A stretch of 56,075 bases of DNA from Bradyrhizobium sp. NAS80.1 (GCF_001908205.1 NZ_LGHL01000038.1:1-56075), one strand, 5' to 3'. Positions 40,694 through 49,850 are shown, counted from the first letter of the stretch. Notes: generated from the letters alone by a model not told the origin. Numbers and translations are program-made.

Positions 40694-41821
40694 ATGCCCG
40701 CCGCAAGCTACATCGATCCCCGCAACGGAAAGCTCTATCCGCTGGACCAGCCGCGCTGGTGCTCGGACGAGCGCACGCCGCTTCTGGTGACGCCGGGGAC
40801 AGGCATGTCGCGCGAGGAGATCGAGCCTCGCACGCGATCGCTCTGGCGCTACAGGGCGGCGCTGCCGGTCGAGATCAAGAATCCGATCACGCTCGGCGAG
40901 GGCTGCACGCCGCTTGTGCAGCAGGATTGGGGCGACCTGCGGCCGTTGTTCAAGCTCGAATGGTTCAATCCGACCGGCAGCTTCAAGGATCGCGGTTCGT
41001 CGGTGATGCTGTCCTTCCTGCGGCAGATCGGTGTCGACGCCATTCTGGAAGACAGCTCCGGCAATGGCGGCTCGTCGATGGCCGGGCTCGGTGCCGCCGG
41101 CGGCATGCGCGTGAAGATCTTGGCGCCGGCCTCGACGTCGCCGGCGAAGATCGCGCAGGTGCGCGCTTACGGCGCCACGGTGCAGCTCGTGGAAGGGCCG
41201 CGCGAGGAATCGGAGGCCGAAGCCATCCGCCAGTCGAGCCAGACTTTTTACGCCAGTCACAACTGGCAGCCGTTCTTTCTCGAGGGCACAAAATCGCTCG
41301 CCTACGAAATCTGGGAGGACCTCGGCTTCCGCGCGCCGGACAATGTCATCGTTCCAGTCGGCGCCGGCAGCAGCCTGCTCGGTTGCGCCTTCGGCTTTCG
41401 CGAGTTGCTCAAGGCCGGCCAGATCGCGAAGCTGCCGCGCCTGTTCGCGGCGCAGCCACTGAATTGCTCGCCGATCGATGCGAGCTTCAAGGCCGGTGTC
41501 GATACGCCGGTGCCGCGCGAGGTGAACAAGACCATCGCTGAAGGCACCGCCATCAAAAATCCCCTGCGCCTGCGCGAGATCATCGGCGCGCTGCGCGAGA
41601 GTGGCGGCGGCACCGTGGCGCTGACCGAGGACGAGATCGTTGCTGCCCTGCGCCGCCTTGCGCGTCAGGGCCTGTTCGCCGAGCCGACCAGCGCCAGCGC
41701 GGCCGCCGCGCTGGACAAACTCTCTGGCGCCGGGGCCATCAAGGCGAACGAGACCACGGTGGCGGTCCTCACCGGCACGGGCCTCAAGGCCGCAACCGCC
41801 GTTGCCGAGCTCGTGCAATAG
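40694..41821 (+). CDS. Threonine-synthase-like PLP-dependent enzyme
   Basis: A 375-residue fold-type II pyridoxal-phosphate enzyme. The cofactor Lys is in WFNPTGSFKDRGSSVML (about 94-110), SSGNGGSSMAG is the phosphate/substrate loop (about 121-131), and VPVGAGSSLLG (about 221-231) the second phosphate-binding loop. It resembles threonine synthase but lacks obvious tight linkage to other threonine genes and may be a paralogue acting on a different phosphorylated or beta-substituted amino acid. GGAG lies eight bases before the ATG. Divergent from the URC operon. Confidence 0.85.
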   Translation: MPAASYIDPRNGKLYPLDQPRWCSDERTPLLVTPGTGMSREEIEPRTRSLWRYRAALPVEIKNPITLGEGCTPLVQQDWGDLRPLFKLEWFNPTGSFKDRGSSVMLSFLRQIGVDAILEDSSGNGGSSMAGLGAAGGMRVKILAPASTSPAKIAQVRAYGATVQLVEGPREESEAEAIRQSSQTFYASHNWQPFFLEGTKSLAYEIWEDLGFRAPDNVIVPVGAGSSLLGCAFGFRELLKAGQIAKLPRLFAAQPLNCSPIDASFKAGVDTPVPREVNKTIAEGTAIKNPLRLREIIGALRESGGGTVALTEDEIVAALRRLARQGLFAEPTSASAAAALDKLSGAGAIKANETTVAVLTGTGLKAATAVAELVQ

Positions 41822-41839
41822 GGCGGCGAGTTGTAGTTC

Positions 41840-41926
41840 GTAGGATGGGTAGAGCGAAGCGAAACCCATCACGTCCATCACCGCGGAGAGAGTGCGATGG
41901 GTTTCGCCGCGCTCTACCCATCCTAC
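41840..41926. repeat. Inverted repeat (GTAGGATGGGTAGAGCG...CGCTCTACCCATCCTAC)
   Basis: Outer arms of 17 bases are exact inverses; inside, GCGAAACCCATC and GATGGGTTTCGC form a second perfect pair. It lies 19 bases after the threonine-synthase-like stop and could act as a transcript end, although there is no T run. Confidence 0.85.
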
Positions 41927-41989
41927 TGATTTCCTCTCACGCTAAACGTTTCGATGCCTATGGCTCGCAGCTCAGGACGACCGGACTAA

Positions 41990-42805
41990 CTACTCCGTCA
42001 GATTGTTCACGCGCTTCACAAAGGCGCGCACGTCGGCGAGCACGTCGGGCAGCACTGCCTTGACCTCCTGCACGGTCATGCCGGGCTTGATGCGGGGGTC
42101 GTAGAGCAGGTTGAGGATGTATTGGTCGTAGACGTCGAAATAGCCCATCGAGACGTTGTCGTTGAACATCGTCCACGGCACGCTCGCGGTGTCGTTGATC
42201 GGACCGAGCGATTGCAGCAGCTCCTCATAGGCGCAATCGAGGAAGGTGAAATCGCCTTTGTCGACCGTGAGGATGACGTCGGAATGCTCGATCTCGAAAT
42301 TGTCGTTCTTGCGGAAGCCGGACAGGCATTGCGGATCGAGCGAGGTGCGGATCTCGCGCGCCTTCTCGGCGCCGTAGAAGCTCGCGATGGTGCGGTAGAG
42401 ATCGCGGTCGCGCACCAGCTTCACCCGCACATTCGCCGCCTCGCCGGTGGTGGTCATGGCGATGTCGAGATGCTGCACGCGCGTGCCGATGTCGGCCACG
42501 ACTCTTGCGAGCTGCGTCTTGCGATCGGCGCGGTCGCTTTCGGCGAACACGCGCACCGGCCCGTCGAACTTGCGGATGCGGTCAACGCGGCCGGCGAGGT
42601 GATATTCGGCGCCGAACGCGGTCTTCAGAAAGCCCTCGACGATCTCGCCGTCGGTGAAGCTCTTTTTCTCGGAGCGCTGCCGCGAGGCGATCGCCGGCAA
42701 TTCGCCGGCGGCAGCCATGGCAGCGATGTCAGGCACACATGTGAGCGCTGCGAACGCGAGTAGAGCGGTGCGAAGGAGAGGCGAGGACGGGTTCAATACG
42801 CTCAT
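41990..42805 (-). CDS. Secreted DUF2927 family protein
   Basis: About 271 residues from ATG 42805 (MSVLNPSSPLLRTALLAFAAL), with a signal peptide ending near AAMAAAGE; earlier in-frame ATGs extend it to 42841. The body contains FTDGEIVEGFLKTAFGAEY and, near the end, LDCAYEELLQSLGPINDTASVPWTMFNDN and ILNLLYDPRIKPGM, which match the DUF2927 pattern. The two Cys (LDPQCLSGF and LDCAYEE) may form a disulfide. Periplasmic; function unknown. It lies 48 bases after an L,D-transpeptidase gene on the same strand, hinting at an envelope role. Confidence 0.85.
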   Translation of the reverse strand: MSVLNPSSPLLRTALLAFAALTCVPDIAAMAAAGELPAIASRQRSEKKSFTDGEIVEGFLKTAFGAEYHLAGRVDRIRKFDGPVRVFAESDRADRKTQLARVVADIGTRVQHLDIAMTTTGEAANVRVKLVRDRDLYRTIASFYGAEKAREIRTSLDPQCLSGFRKNDNFEIEHSDVILTVDKGDFTFLDCAYEELLQSLGPINDTASVPWTMFNDNVSMGYFDVYDQYILNLLYDPRIKPGMTVQEVKAVLPDVLADVRAFVKRVNNLTE

Positions 42806-42889
42806 CGTTGCGCAACGCTGCCGCATTCGGAAGCGACGCACAAGACCGCAAATTCGCGCGCCCTGCGGGTTCCCGCCGCAGTTGCCGGG

Positions 42890-43468
42890 CTAATTGTTGA
42901 GCACGATCACGGTGGTGCCCACCGAAACGCGGCCGTAGAGGTCGGTGACGTCGTCATTGGTCATGCGGAAGCACCCCGAGGACACCGCCTGGCCGATCGT
43001 CTCCGGCTCGTTGGAGCCGTGGATGCGGTAGAGCGTCGAGCCCAGATACATGGCGCGCGCGCCGAGCGGATTCTCGATGCCGCCCCTCATGTGACGCGGC
43101 AGGTCCGGCCGGCGCGCCAGCATCTGCGACGGCGGCGTCCAGTCTGGCCATTCCTTCTTGGCGGTGATCTTGTGGACCCCGCCCCAACGGAAGCCGTCGC
43201 GGCCAACGCCGATGCCGTAGCGCAGCGCCTGGCCGTTCTGGAGCACCAGATAAAGGCGGCGCTCCCTGGTGTTCACCACGACCGTGCCGGGCGCGTAATT
43301 GCCATAATACATCACGGTGGCGCGGGGGATCGGGTTGGCGCCGGAGCGGAAGAAGTTCGGGCCACCGCCCATGATGTCGCGCGAGTCGAACTCCTCGGCG
43401 AGGGCGCCGGCCGCCGTGGCTGACAGCAGTGCGATGGCGGCGATCGGCGCGGCAAAAAACCGGATCAT
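42890..43468 (-). CDS. L,D-transpeptidase (YkuD domain), secreted
   Basis: A 192-residue protein from ATG 43468, with a purine-rich GGGGGGAAA upstream. A signal peptide is cleaved near ALAEEFD. The YkuD catalytic signature is complete: His150 in YRIHGSNEPETIG and Cys166 in AVSSGCFRM. It would form 3-3 cross-links in peptidoglycan or attach proteins to it, acting in the periplasm. Rhizobiales carry many such enzymes. The longer frame to 43558 has no credible N-terminus. Confidence 0.93.
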   Translation of the reverse strand: MIRFFAAPIAAIALLSATAAGALAEEFDSRDIMGGGPNFFRSGANPIPRATVMYYGNYAPGTVVVNTRERRLYLVLQNGQALRYGIGVGRDGFRWGGVHKITAKKEWPDWTPPSQMLARRPDLPRHMRGGIENPLGARAMYLGSTLYRIHGSNEPETIGQAVSSGCFRMTNDDVTDLYGRVSVGTTVIVLNN

Positions 43469-43735
43469 TGTTTCCCCCCAAAAATAAATCGCTTCAACGA
43501 AAGCCAGAGGCCATATTTGCGGGCATTCCGCAAGCCACGGCCCCGTGAGCGCCGTCATTCCCCGCGGTTGGCGTTACCAAATCGGCAACCATGCCAATTT
43601 GCCGAAAAGCGTTAGCCAAACCGGCGCATTGTCGCGCGGGGCAGGGCCGCAATGCCCGCTCTTGCTTTGACGATGGCCGCGAACAATGATTGGTCGGACG
43701 GATATCTGGACATTGCCAGTTGCAGGAGCTGAAGA

Positions 43736-45283
43736 ATGAACGGTGCGGAAAGCCTGGTGCGGACGATGGTCAAGGGTGGGGTCGATGTCTGCTTCACCAA
43801 CCCAGGCACCTCCGAAATGCATTTTGTCGCAGCGCTCGACCGCGTGCCGGGCATGCGCTGCGTGCTCGGCCTGTTCGAAGGCGTGGTGACCGGCGCCGCC
43901 GACGGCTATTTCCGCATGAAGGGCACGCCGGCCTCGACCCTGCTGCATCTCGGCCCCGGCCTCGCCAATGGCCTTGCCAACCTGCACAACGCCAAGAAGG
44001 CGAACTCTGGCATCGTCAACATCGTCGGCCAGCACGCGGTCTACCACATCGGCTACAACGCGCCGCTGACCTCGGACATCGAGGGCCTTGCCCGTCCGAT
44101 GTCGTCCTGGGTCCGCACCTCGCCGGATGCCAAATCGGTTGCCGCCGACGGCGCTGCGGCGATTGCCGCCGCCAGGAGCGCCCCGCCGCAGATCGCGACC
44201 CTGATCCTGCCCGCCGACACCGCCTGGAACGAGGCCGACGGTATTGCCGAGGTGCCGGCCGAGCAGCAGCGCGCCAGCTATTCGCCGCAGGCGGTCGAGC
44301 AGGCCGCCAGGATTTTGCACGGTGACGGCGAGGGCACGCTGCTGCTGATGACCGGCAGCGCGCTGAGCGAGCAGGGCTTGGCGCTGGCCGAGCACATCGC
44401 GAACAAGACCGGCTGCACCGTGATGGGCCCGACCTTCCGTCCCAAGATGGCACGCGGCCGCGGCCGCTACTCGATCGACCGCATCCACTACGTGATCGAG
44501 AACGCGCTGCCGATGCTGGCGAAGTTCCGCCACATCGTGCTGGTCGAGTCCGACGATCCCGTGGCGTTCTTCGCCTATCCGAACAAGCCGAGCATGCTCA
44601 AGCCCGAGGGCTGCGAGGTGCACCACATGACCTCCTGGGGCGAGAACTCGGTCGCGGCGCTGGAAGCACTCGCCGGCGCGGTCAAGGCAAGCGCAAAGGA
44701 CGTCAAGCCGCAGGCCTTGCAGGAGCTGGTCAAGCCGACCGGCGCGCTGACCTTCGCCTCGATCGCGCAGGCGATCGCGTGCGCGATCCCGGAGAATGCG
44801 ATCCTGGTCGACGAGTCCCTGACCACCGGCCGCGGCTTCTTTCCGCCGACGGCGGCGGCCGCCCCGCACGACTGGCTCCAGAACATGGGCGGCTCGATCG
44901 GCTTCTCCACCCCGCTCTCGATCGGCGCCGCGATCGCCTGTCCGGACCGCAAGGTGATCTGCATGGTCGGCGACGGCAGCGCGATGTACACGATCCAGTC
45001 GCTGTGGACGCAGGCTAGAGAGAACCTCAACATCGTCACCATCGTGTTCGCGAACCGCATCTACCAAATCCTGCGCGGCGAGTTCGACAATGTCGGCGCC
45101 GGCGAGCCCGGCCAGCGCGCCAACGACATGCTGCGCCTCGACCGGCCGACGCTCGATTTCGTCGCGCTGGCGAAGGGCATGGGCGTGCCCGGCCGCGCCG
45201 TCACCAACGCCGACGAATTCAACAAGGCGCTGGCCGAAGCCGTCGCCGAGCCGGGGCCGCGATTGATCGAAGTCCAGATGTAG
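43736..45283 (+). CDS. Acetolactate synthase large-subunit-like thiamine diphosphate enzyme
   Basis: A 515-residue protein; AGGAG lies eight bases before the ATG. The first domain has TNPGTSEMHFV and GLFEGVVTGAADGYFRM, whose Glu activates thiamine; the cofactor motif GDGSAMYTIQSLWTQA to FANRIYQIL is near residue 415. It is shorter than biosynthetic IlvB, and no small regulatory subunit gene follows, so it is more likely a catabolic or unassigned carboligase or decarboxylase. It belongs to the same superfamily as the enzyme at 25417-27039 but is not its close copy. Confidence 0.86.
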   Translation: MNGAESLVRTMVKGGVDVCFTNPGTSEMHFVAALDRVPGMRCVLGLFEGVVTGAADGYFRMKGTPASTLLHLGPGLANGLANLHNAKKANSGIVNIVGQHAVYHIGYNAPLTSDIEGLARPMSSWVRTSPDAKSVAADGAAAIAAARSAPPQIATLILPADTAWNEADGIAEVPAEQQRASYSPQAVEQAARILHGDGEGTLLLMTGSALSEQGLALAEHIANKTGCTVMGPTFRPKMARGRGRYSIDRIHYVIENALPMLAKFRHIVLVESDDPVAFFAYPNKPSMLKPEGCEVHHMTSWGENSVAALEALAGAVKASAKDVKPQALQELVKPTGALTFASIAQAIACAIPENAILVDESLTTGRGFFPPTAAAAPHDWLQNMGGSIGFSTPLSIGAAIACPDRKVICMVGDGSAMYTIQSLWTQARENLNIVTIVFANRIYQILRGEFDNVGAGEPGQRANDMLRLDRPTLDFVALAKGMGVPGRAVTNADEFNKALAEAVAEPGPRLIEVQM

Positions 45284-45320
45284 GGGAGCAGTCTACAGGG
45301 CGCCGAAGGCCGGGGGCACG

Positions 45321-45839
45321 ATGCAGACCGAGCTGAACAAGGTGATCGCGGCGCTCCAGGACTTATACGCCCACGAAGGATTCCTGTTCGAGAACGACAG
45401 CGGCGAGCGGGCGGTCACCCACCGCTTCGCTGTCTATCTCGAGCGGCAGTACCGGGGCTGGTCGGTCGACTGCAACTACGACCGGCTCGGCGAGCGCACG
45501 CTGCTTCTGCCGCACGGCTCCATCATCTCGACCGACGATCATCTGGGAAAGTCGATCTATCCGGATGTCGTCGTGCATCAGCGCGAGATCCCGAAGAACC
45601 TGCTCGCTGTGGAGATCCGCAAGGCAAGCAATCACACCTCGCTCGAGCACGACCAGCACAAGCTGATGGCGATGACCGATGCGGATATCTGGTTCGCCTA
45701 TTGGATCGGCGTGCTGCTGGTGCTGGACAAGCACAATGTGACGGCGTCGGAAATCTATGCCGGCGGCATTGTCGATCAGCCGCTATCGCTCTGGTTCGCG
45801 GCACGACTCGCCGAGTGCGGCCTCGGAGCCGCGCATTAA
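45321..45839 (+). CDS. Small PD-(D/E)XK-nuclease-like protein, function unknown
   Basis: A 172-residue protein starting 37 bases after the acetolactate-synthase-like stop. The stretch SIYPDVVVHQREIPKNLLAVEIRK fits the beta-hairpin core of the PD-(D/E)XK nuclease fold: Asp82, then Glu98-Ile-Arg100-Lys101. The position normally occupied by Lys (ExK) holds Arg, with Lys next to it. A helix with Glu29 precedes it and DQHKLMAM follows, also usual. Proteins like this are often annotated as hypothetical; nuclease activity is unproven. No signal peptide or membrane segment. Confidence 0.72.
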   Translation: MQTELNKVIAALQDLYAHEGFLFENDSGERAVTHRFAVYLERQYRGWSVDCNYDRLGERTLLLPHGSIISTDDHLGKSIYPDVVVHQREIPKNLLAVEIRKASNHTSLEHDQHKLMAMTDADIWFAYWIGVLLVLDKHNVTASEIYAGGIVDQPLSLWFAARLAECGLGAAH

Positions 45840-45900
45840 ACTGGGACGTGACGGGTTGAAGTCGAATCAAGTTCGGTCGACAGCAGCACTCTCTCCGTTC

Positions 45901-46047
45901 CCTCCCCCCTTGTGGGGGAGGGGCAGGGAGGGGGGTGCCACACGGGGATTCTTTCCATCGCACACCCGCCCTCGGTGCATCATCAACAACCGAAACCTTT
46001 TCCTGGGCTACCCCCCTCCCTAGCCCTCCCCCACAAGGGGGGAGGGA
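45901..46047. repeat. Inverted repeat (CCTCCCCCCTTGTGGGGGAGG...CCTCCCCCACAAGGGGGGAGG)
   Basis: The outer arms of about 21 bases are near-perfect inverses, each itself containing a small hairpin; GGGAGGGGGGT and ACCCCCCTCCC form the inner arms. The unit is about 147 bases. It fills much of the 319-base gap between convergent genes. Confidence 0.8.
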
Positions 46048-46107
46048 ACGCACCTCCGTCGGGGCACTAGGCGAGCCTCATCTCGTCAGGCCCCAGCGAC
46101 TATGACA

Positions 46108-46139
46108 AAGACCGCCCGCATCGAGCGGGCGGCCTTTGC
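46108..46139 (-). terminator. Terminator of the haem peroxidase gene
   Basis: Stem CCGCCCGC (46112-46119) with GCGGGCGG (46125-46132) and a five-base loop, flanked by AAAGA and CCTTT. On the minus strand it lies about 20 bases after the peroxidase stop and is followed by TCTTTGTC; it may work for both strands. Confidence 0.75.
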
Positions 46140-46158
46140 GTCATCGACCGTCGCAAGC

Positions 46159-47694
46159 TTAGTGCAGGGGATCGCCCTGTCCGAGCGCGTAGGCTACGAG
46201 GTCCTTCAGCGCGAAGCTGGAGCCCGTCACCGGCGCCCAATTCGGGTCGAGGGACAGCACGGAGGATGCGTCGCCGAACATCATGCCCAGGAAAACCTCG
46301 GCCACGATGCGACCGCCGACCGGCCCAAGCTGCGGCGTGTTGATGGGGCCAGGCGCGCCGGTAGCCGGGATCGTGACGGGGGTCTGGAATTGCCGCGCCT
46401 CCGCCAGGATGTAGGCCCAAAGCGGGCAATTGTCGGCAAACACGCCGTTCGCGATGGTCGCGATCTTGGTCTGCGGATCGCCCGTGCCGGGCTCATCGAC
46501 GGCCTTGCCAATGACGATCTGGTCGTCCGTCAGCGGCGTCAGATGCATTGCCCTGGCGACGGCCTGGCCGGACGGCAGGCCGAGCCGCCAACCGCGCTCG
46601 AGATTGCGCAGCGCCAGCGACGATGGATTGGACGCGACTTCCGGCGGCAGTTTGCGCAGCGGGTCGACCAGCGCGGTGTCGATGCGATAGGCGAACTGAA
46701 GCCGCTTCTTGTTGTCGGCATTGGTATCGTCGTCCTCGACACCATAGGCCCGCGTGTCGAGATCGATGAAGCGGCCCCAGTCGATGGCGCGCCCCGGGCC
46801 CATCGCGCGGAAACCGGTCAGCGCGTTTTTGTCAGGATTGTTGGGATCGGGGAATATCTGCAACAGCATGTTGGCCGCATCGTTCAGCCGATAGCCGGGG
46901 CGGATCATGGAGTGCCCGAGCCGATAGGCCGCGACCGAAAACTCGACTGGCATGAACGGAAAAGTCTTCCAGTGATAGAAGGCGAGCTTGCTGCGATCGT
47001 AGCGGCCGGCGGTCCTCAGCCCGTCGAGTACGCTGGCGTGGACGATGCGCGGCAGGAAGTCGTTCAGCACGACGTATTGATAATGGAAACGGACGCGCTG
47101 CTGCACGTCTTCGAACGACAGGCTGTCATTGTCGTCAACCATGCGGTTGTGAAAGCGCAGCATCAAGGCCTGGAACTGCGAGACGATGCTGTTCTCGTCG
47201 TTGCGGGGATCGCCGATCAGCGCGCGGCCCTTGAAGCGTGGCAGGTCGCTGGCATCGGGCACGCCGGTGCCGGTCAGTGTCTCGCCGAGCAGGAGCTTGA
47301 TGCCGTCATACATGAAGGGCTGGTCGTTCGGACCGCGGCCGTAGAGATTGTCGAGGTCGAGCGCCGGCGTACGGAAGTCGACGAGCCCATCCGGATCCTG
47401 CTGCTTGGTCAGCGAACTCACCGGATCGAAGGTGATGTCGTGGTCGATGAACTGGCCGAAGTAAGTGTAGAGCGCGGGAATACCGCTCTCCTCCGCGTCC
47501 GGTCCGTCCTTCGGCGGATCGAAGCTGGCGACCATCTTGTCTGCCAGCGCCGAAAGGTTTGCGATGGCGTCGGCGTCGGTCGGTCCGAACTTCGCCGGTG
47601 TGACGTTGCGGAACATACGGCCGAAGCGGCCTTGCGAAAGCGGCGAACGCGTTGCGTTCAGACCGCGCGGGACAATGCTGTGGCGGCTGCTCAT
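46159..47694 (-). CDS. Animal-type haem peroxidase (peroxidase-cyclooxygenase superfamily)
   Basis: About 511 residues from ATG 47694, with AGGGAGG nine bases upstream. The distal haem site is YFGQFIDHDITFD with His85; the proximal His261 is in YRLGHSMIRPGYRLN; and GDPRNDENSIVSQFQALMLRFHN (about 161-183) matches the conserved mid-domain. Bacterial relatives oxidise halides or organic donors with hydrogen peroxide, and the haem is usually attached by ester bonds through Asp84 or Glu near His85. No signal peptide is visible, so it is cytoplasmic or exported by a leaderless route. Transcribed alone, ending in a terminator. Confidence 0.93.
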   Translation of the reverse strand: MSSRHSIVPRGLNATRSPLSQGRFGRMFRNVTPAKFGPTDADAIANLSALADKMVASFDPPKDGPDAEESGIPALYTYFGQFIDHDITFDPVSSLTKQQDPDGLVDFRTPALDLDNLYGRGPNDQPFMYDGIKLLLGETLTGTGVPDASDLPRFKGRALIGDPRNDENSIVSQFQALMLRFHNRMVDDNDSLSFEDVQQRVRFHYQYVVLNDFLPRIVHASVLDGLRTAGRYDRSKLAFYHWKTFPFMPVEFSVAAYRLGHSMIRPGYRLNDAANMLLQIFPDPNNPDKNALTGFRAMGPGRAIDWGRFIDLDTRAYGVEDDDTNADNKKRLQFAYRIDTALVDPLRKLPPEVASNPSSLALRNLERGWRLGLPSGQAVARAMHLTPLTDDQIVIGKAVDEPGTGDPQTKIATIANGVFADNCPLWAYILAEARQFQTPVTIPATGAPGPINTPQLGPVGGRIVAEVFLGMMFGDASSVLSLDPNWAPVTGSSFALKDLVAYALGQGDPLH

Positions 47695-47982
47695 TGAAAA
47701 CACCTCCCTGAAAAGTTACGACGGAAACGAATAGAGCTAAGGTTGATCGAAACAGGGTATGCATTTTAGGCTAGATCGGGCGATGCGACGGCCGCAAGCC
47801 GTTGCTTCACACAGCGCTCGGCTTCGACGTGTTCCGGAAGAGAGCGATGCCAACAAGCTGCGGCCGCGCTTTGCAAATTTTTCGCGGAGCGACGACGGAT
47901 AACATTCTCGTCATCGACAGGTGCAAGCGATTTTGAGGGCGTCGATTCGCCGGGCCATCGGTGAACCGGATGGTCTTCACGT

Positions 47983-48022
47983 AAAAATTGTGGCGGCGCG
48001 CGCGTCATGCGCGCACGCCGCC
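47983..48022 (-). terminator. Terminator of the DUF3551 gene
   Basis: On the minus strand, GGCGGCG-TGCGCGC pairs with GCGCGC-CGCCGCC around a short ATGAC loop, followed by ACAATTTTTAC. It begins immediately after the stop of the small secreted protein gene. The remaining bases up to the peroxidase gene (47704-47982) show nothing recognisable. Confidence 0.8.
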
Positions 48023-48028
48023 GCGTCG

Positions 48029-48262
48029 TCAGTAGTGGCGCTGCTGCGAGAACGCGTAGCGCGGATTGATGCCGCAATAGGCCGATGTGCCGGAGGCGGT
48101 GGCGAGGCACTGCTGATAGCTCGCGAACTGGCAGTTGCCGGGATAGCCCCAGATACGGCCTTGCAGGCAGTATCTGTCATTTTCCGCGTGGGCTTGAGCC
48201 GCCGGGAATGTCGCGGCGATCAGGGCTGAGAATGATGCGAGCGTGAGAATGGTGCGACGCAT
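48029..48262 (-). CDS. DUF3551 family small secreted protein
   Basis: 77 residues from ATG 48262, with AAGGAGA six bases upstream. A signal peptide (MRRTILTLASFSALIAATFPAAQA) is followed by a mature part of about 50 residues containing YCLQGRIWGYPGNCQFASYQQCLATASGTSAYCG, with four Cys spaced as in the DUF3551 family of Bradyrhizobium and relatives. These occur in many copies per genome and are periplasmic or secreted; no function is known. Confidence 0.9.
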   Translation of the reverse strand: MRRTILTLASFSALIAATFPAAQAHAENDRYCLQGRIWGYPGNCQFASYQQCLATASGTSAYCGINPRYAFSQQRHY

Positions 48263-48546
48263 TTCAATCTCCTTCGAAAAATGAGTGGATGGGCATGTCA
48301 GCCGAGCCTTGGTGTTCCGAGAACTGGCGTTCAAAGGAGCTCGACCGATGCGGGATCATGTGTGTCTTGGATCGGCTCGGTGCGTTGCGCTGGTGATGCG
48401 GCCCATCATGACGCAGCCCGTGGCCGGCGATGTGATCTCGGCCACAGTTCGCGGCTGGGCACCACCCTATCGTGGGCAGACTTGCACGTGTCGATCCCGG
48501 AGGCCTACGCTTCGTCTCATTCGGATCAGGAAATTTGGAGATTCTG

Positions 48547-48879
48547 ATGCAAAGGTCATACTTGCTGGCTGTGACAGCAGCGCTGGCGCTTATCACACAA
48601 ACGCCGCTCGCGCTGGCCCAGACTGCGCCAGCCGCCGGCGGAACCACGGCGCCTGCAGCGACAACCACCGCGCCGGCTGCGACGACGCCAGCGCCGGGCG
48701 CGACCAACTCCACTCCGTCACCCGATCCGAAGAAGAGCACGTCGAAGAAGCCGGCGAAGAAGAAGATGACCCGGCAGCAGGAGATCGAGCATTCAGTCGA
48801 TACCGGCACCGTTCCGGCACGCTACCGCAGCTCGGTGCCCAAGCAGTACCAGCAATATATTCCGTTCGATAAGCAGTGA
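48547..48879 (+). CDS. Small secreted Ala/Thr/Pro-rich protein, function unknown
   Basis: 110 residues from ATG 48547 with GGAG six bases upstream. A signal peptide (MQRSYLLAVTAALALITQTPLALAQ) is followed by a low-complexity Thr/Ala/Pro stretch with TTAPAATTTAPAATTPAP, a basic patch KKSTSKKPAKKKMT, and a short C-terminal segment EIEHSVDTGTVPARYRSSVPK, probably the only folded part. Divergent from the DUF3551 gene across 284 bases. A GC-rich stem at 48890-48921 follows but lacks a T tail. Confidence 0.75.
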   Translation: MQRSYLLAVTAALALITQTPLALAQTAPAAGGTTAPAATTTAPAATTPAPGATNSTPSPDPKKSTSKKPAKKKMTRQQEIEHSVDTGTVPARYRSSVPKQYQQYIPFDKQ

Positions 48880-49262
48880 CCGATCGCAGGGCGGCGCGAC
48901 GTGATCAGCCGTTGCGCCGCCGGTGCCATCGAAAGACGGCCTTGGCCAGGGGCTATCGCCTATGACGGTTGAGAAGCTGCCGAACGTGCTCGGCCTGCAT
49001 GGTTCTCGCGGCGATGCGAAGCATCGTCCGCTACGCCCGCCTATCGCGGGCTCCTCACCATGAGGGTTTGATATCTCGCCGCGAGCCGCAACCTCATCCT
49101 GAGGGCCCGCCGTACGCGGGCGTCTCGAAGGATGGCCGCAGGCGAGCTTCCAGCCACGTCTTTCTTCATATGCGATAGCCCTGGCCAGGGGGCCCGACCA
49201 CACATCCGCTGTGGCGGTCTGCAAGAGCGGTGCTAGAGTAGGCCAAAGCCCCGGGGGGAGTA
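48880..49262. other. Non-coding gap with partial palindromic repeats
   Basis: 383 bases without a convincing gene. It contains a GC-rich hairpin with arms GGCGGCGC and GCGCCGCC (48890-48921), a fragment near 49000-49060 related to the CTCCTCA...GATGAGG repeats, and a partial copy at 49091-49136 (CCTCATCCTGAGG, GTCTCGAAGGATG). Confidence 0.6.
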
Positions 49263-49748
49263 ATGAACGATGACGTGAAGGATGCTGGCCTTGTGGCGAT
49301 GATCAGCAGCATCCTGGGAGGCAACAAGCGCGCAGACAGCGTTGCATCACCGCCGCCTGCTGAAGTTCCACCAATAGCGCCGACGAACGGATTCGAGGCT
49401 GTTGCGGCGTCCATCCCCGAAGCGCCATCGATCAGGCACGAGGATGCGTCCAACGTCGCGCCGGCCGCTGTGACGCCGGTCGAGCAGCCGGCGAAAATTG
49501 CCACGACGCCGGACGGCAAGCGATTGCTGCCTGCGGAGGCGATTGCCGATCTCGTGCTCCGAGAGTTGCGCAAGATCGAGGATTTTCCGGCGACCGGCGC
49601 CTCGGTCACGGTCTATGGCTACCGGCATTGGAACGCCATGATCACCTTCGCGCCGTTCTCGACCACATTCCAGAATGCAACACGGTTCCGCCAGGCCATG
49701 CCGGATCTTGTTTTCAAGCTCCGTCGTTTCGTCGAACTTGAGATATAG
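49263..49748 (+). CDS. Conserved-looking hypothetical protein
   Basis: A 161-residue protein with GGGGGAG just before the ATG at 49263. The first half is Ala/Pro-rich and probably disordered (residues about 25-85). The second half looks folded: RLLPAEAIADLVLRELRKIEDFP leads into ASVTVYGYRHWNAMITFAPFS, then a helical end, FRQAMPDLVFKLRRFVELE. No signal peptide or membrane segment, and I recognise no family. Its nearest downstream neighbour is a GreA/GreB-type gene about 100 bases away. Confidence 0.7.
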   Translation: MNDDVKDAGLVAMISSILGGNKRADSVASPPPAEVPPIAPTNGFEAVAASIPEAPSIRHEDASNVAPAAVTPVEQPAKIATTPDGKRLLPAEAIADLVLRELRKIEDFPATGASVTVYGYRHWNAMITFAPFSTTFQNATRFRQAMPDLVFKLRRFVELEI

Positions 49749-49850
49749 TCCGGGGTCAAATCACCGTCGGCTGCCTCGCGCGATTCCCGTTGATGAATCG
49801 CGGGGTGAAGGCGCAGCGGTCACCCGAAACAGTTCGATAGGATTTTCGAA

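Noticed and set aside
43574..45067. A 497-codon open frame on the minus strand
   Set aside because: Opposite the acetolactate-synthase-like gene; no domain.
46102..47697. A 531-codon open frame on the plus strand
   Set aside because: Opposite the haem peroxidase gene; no domain.
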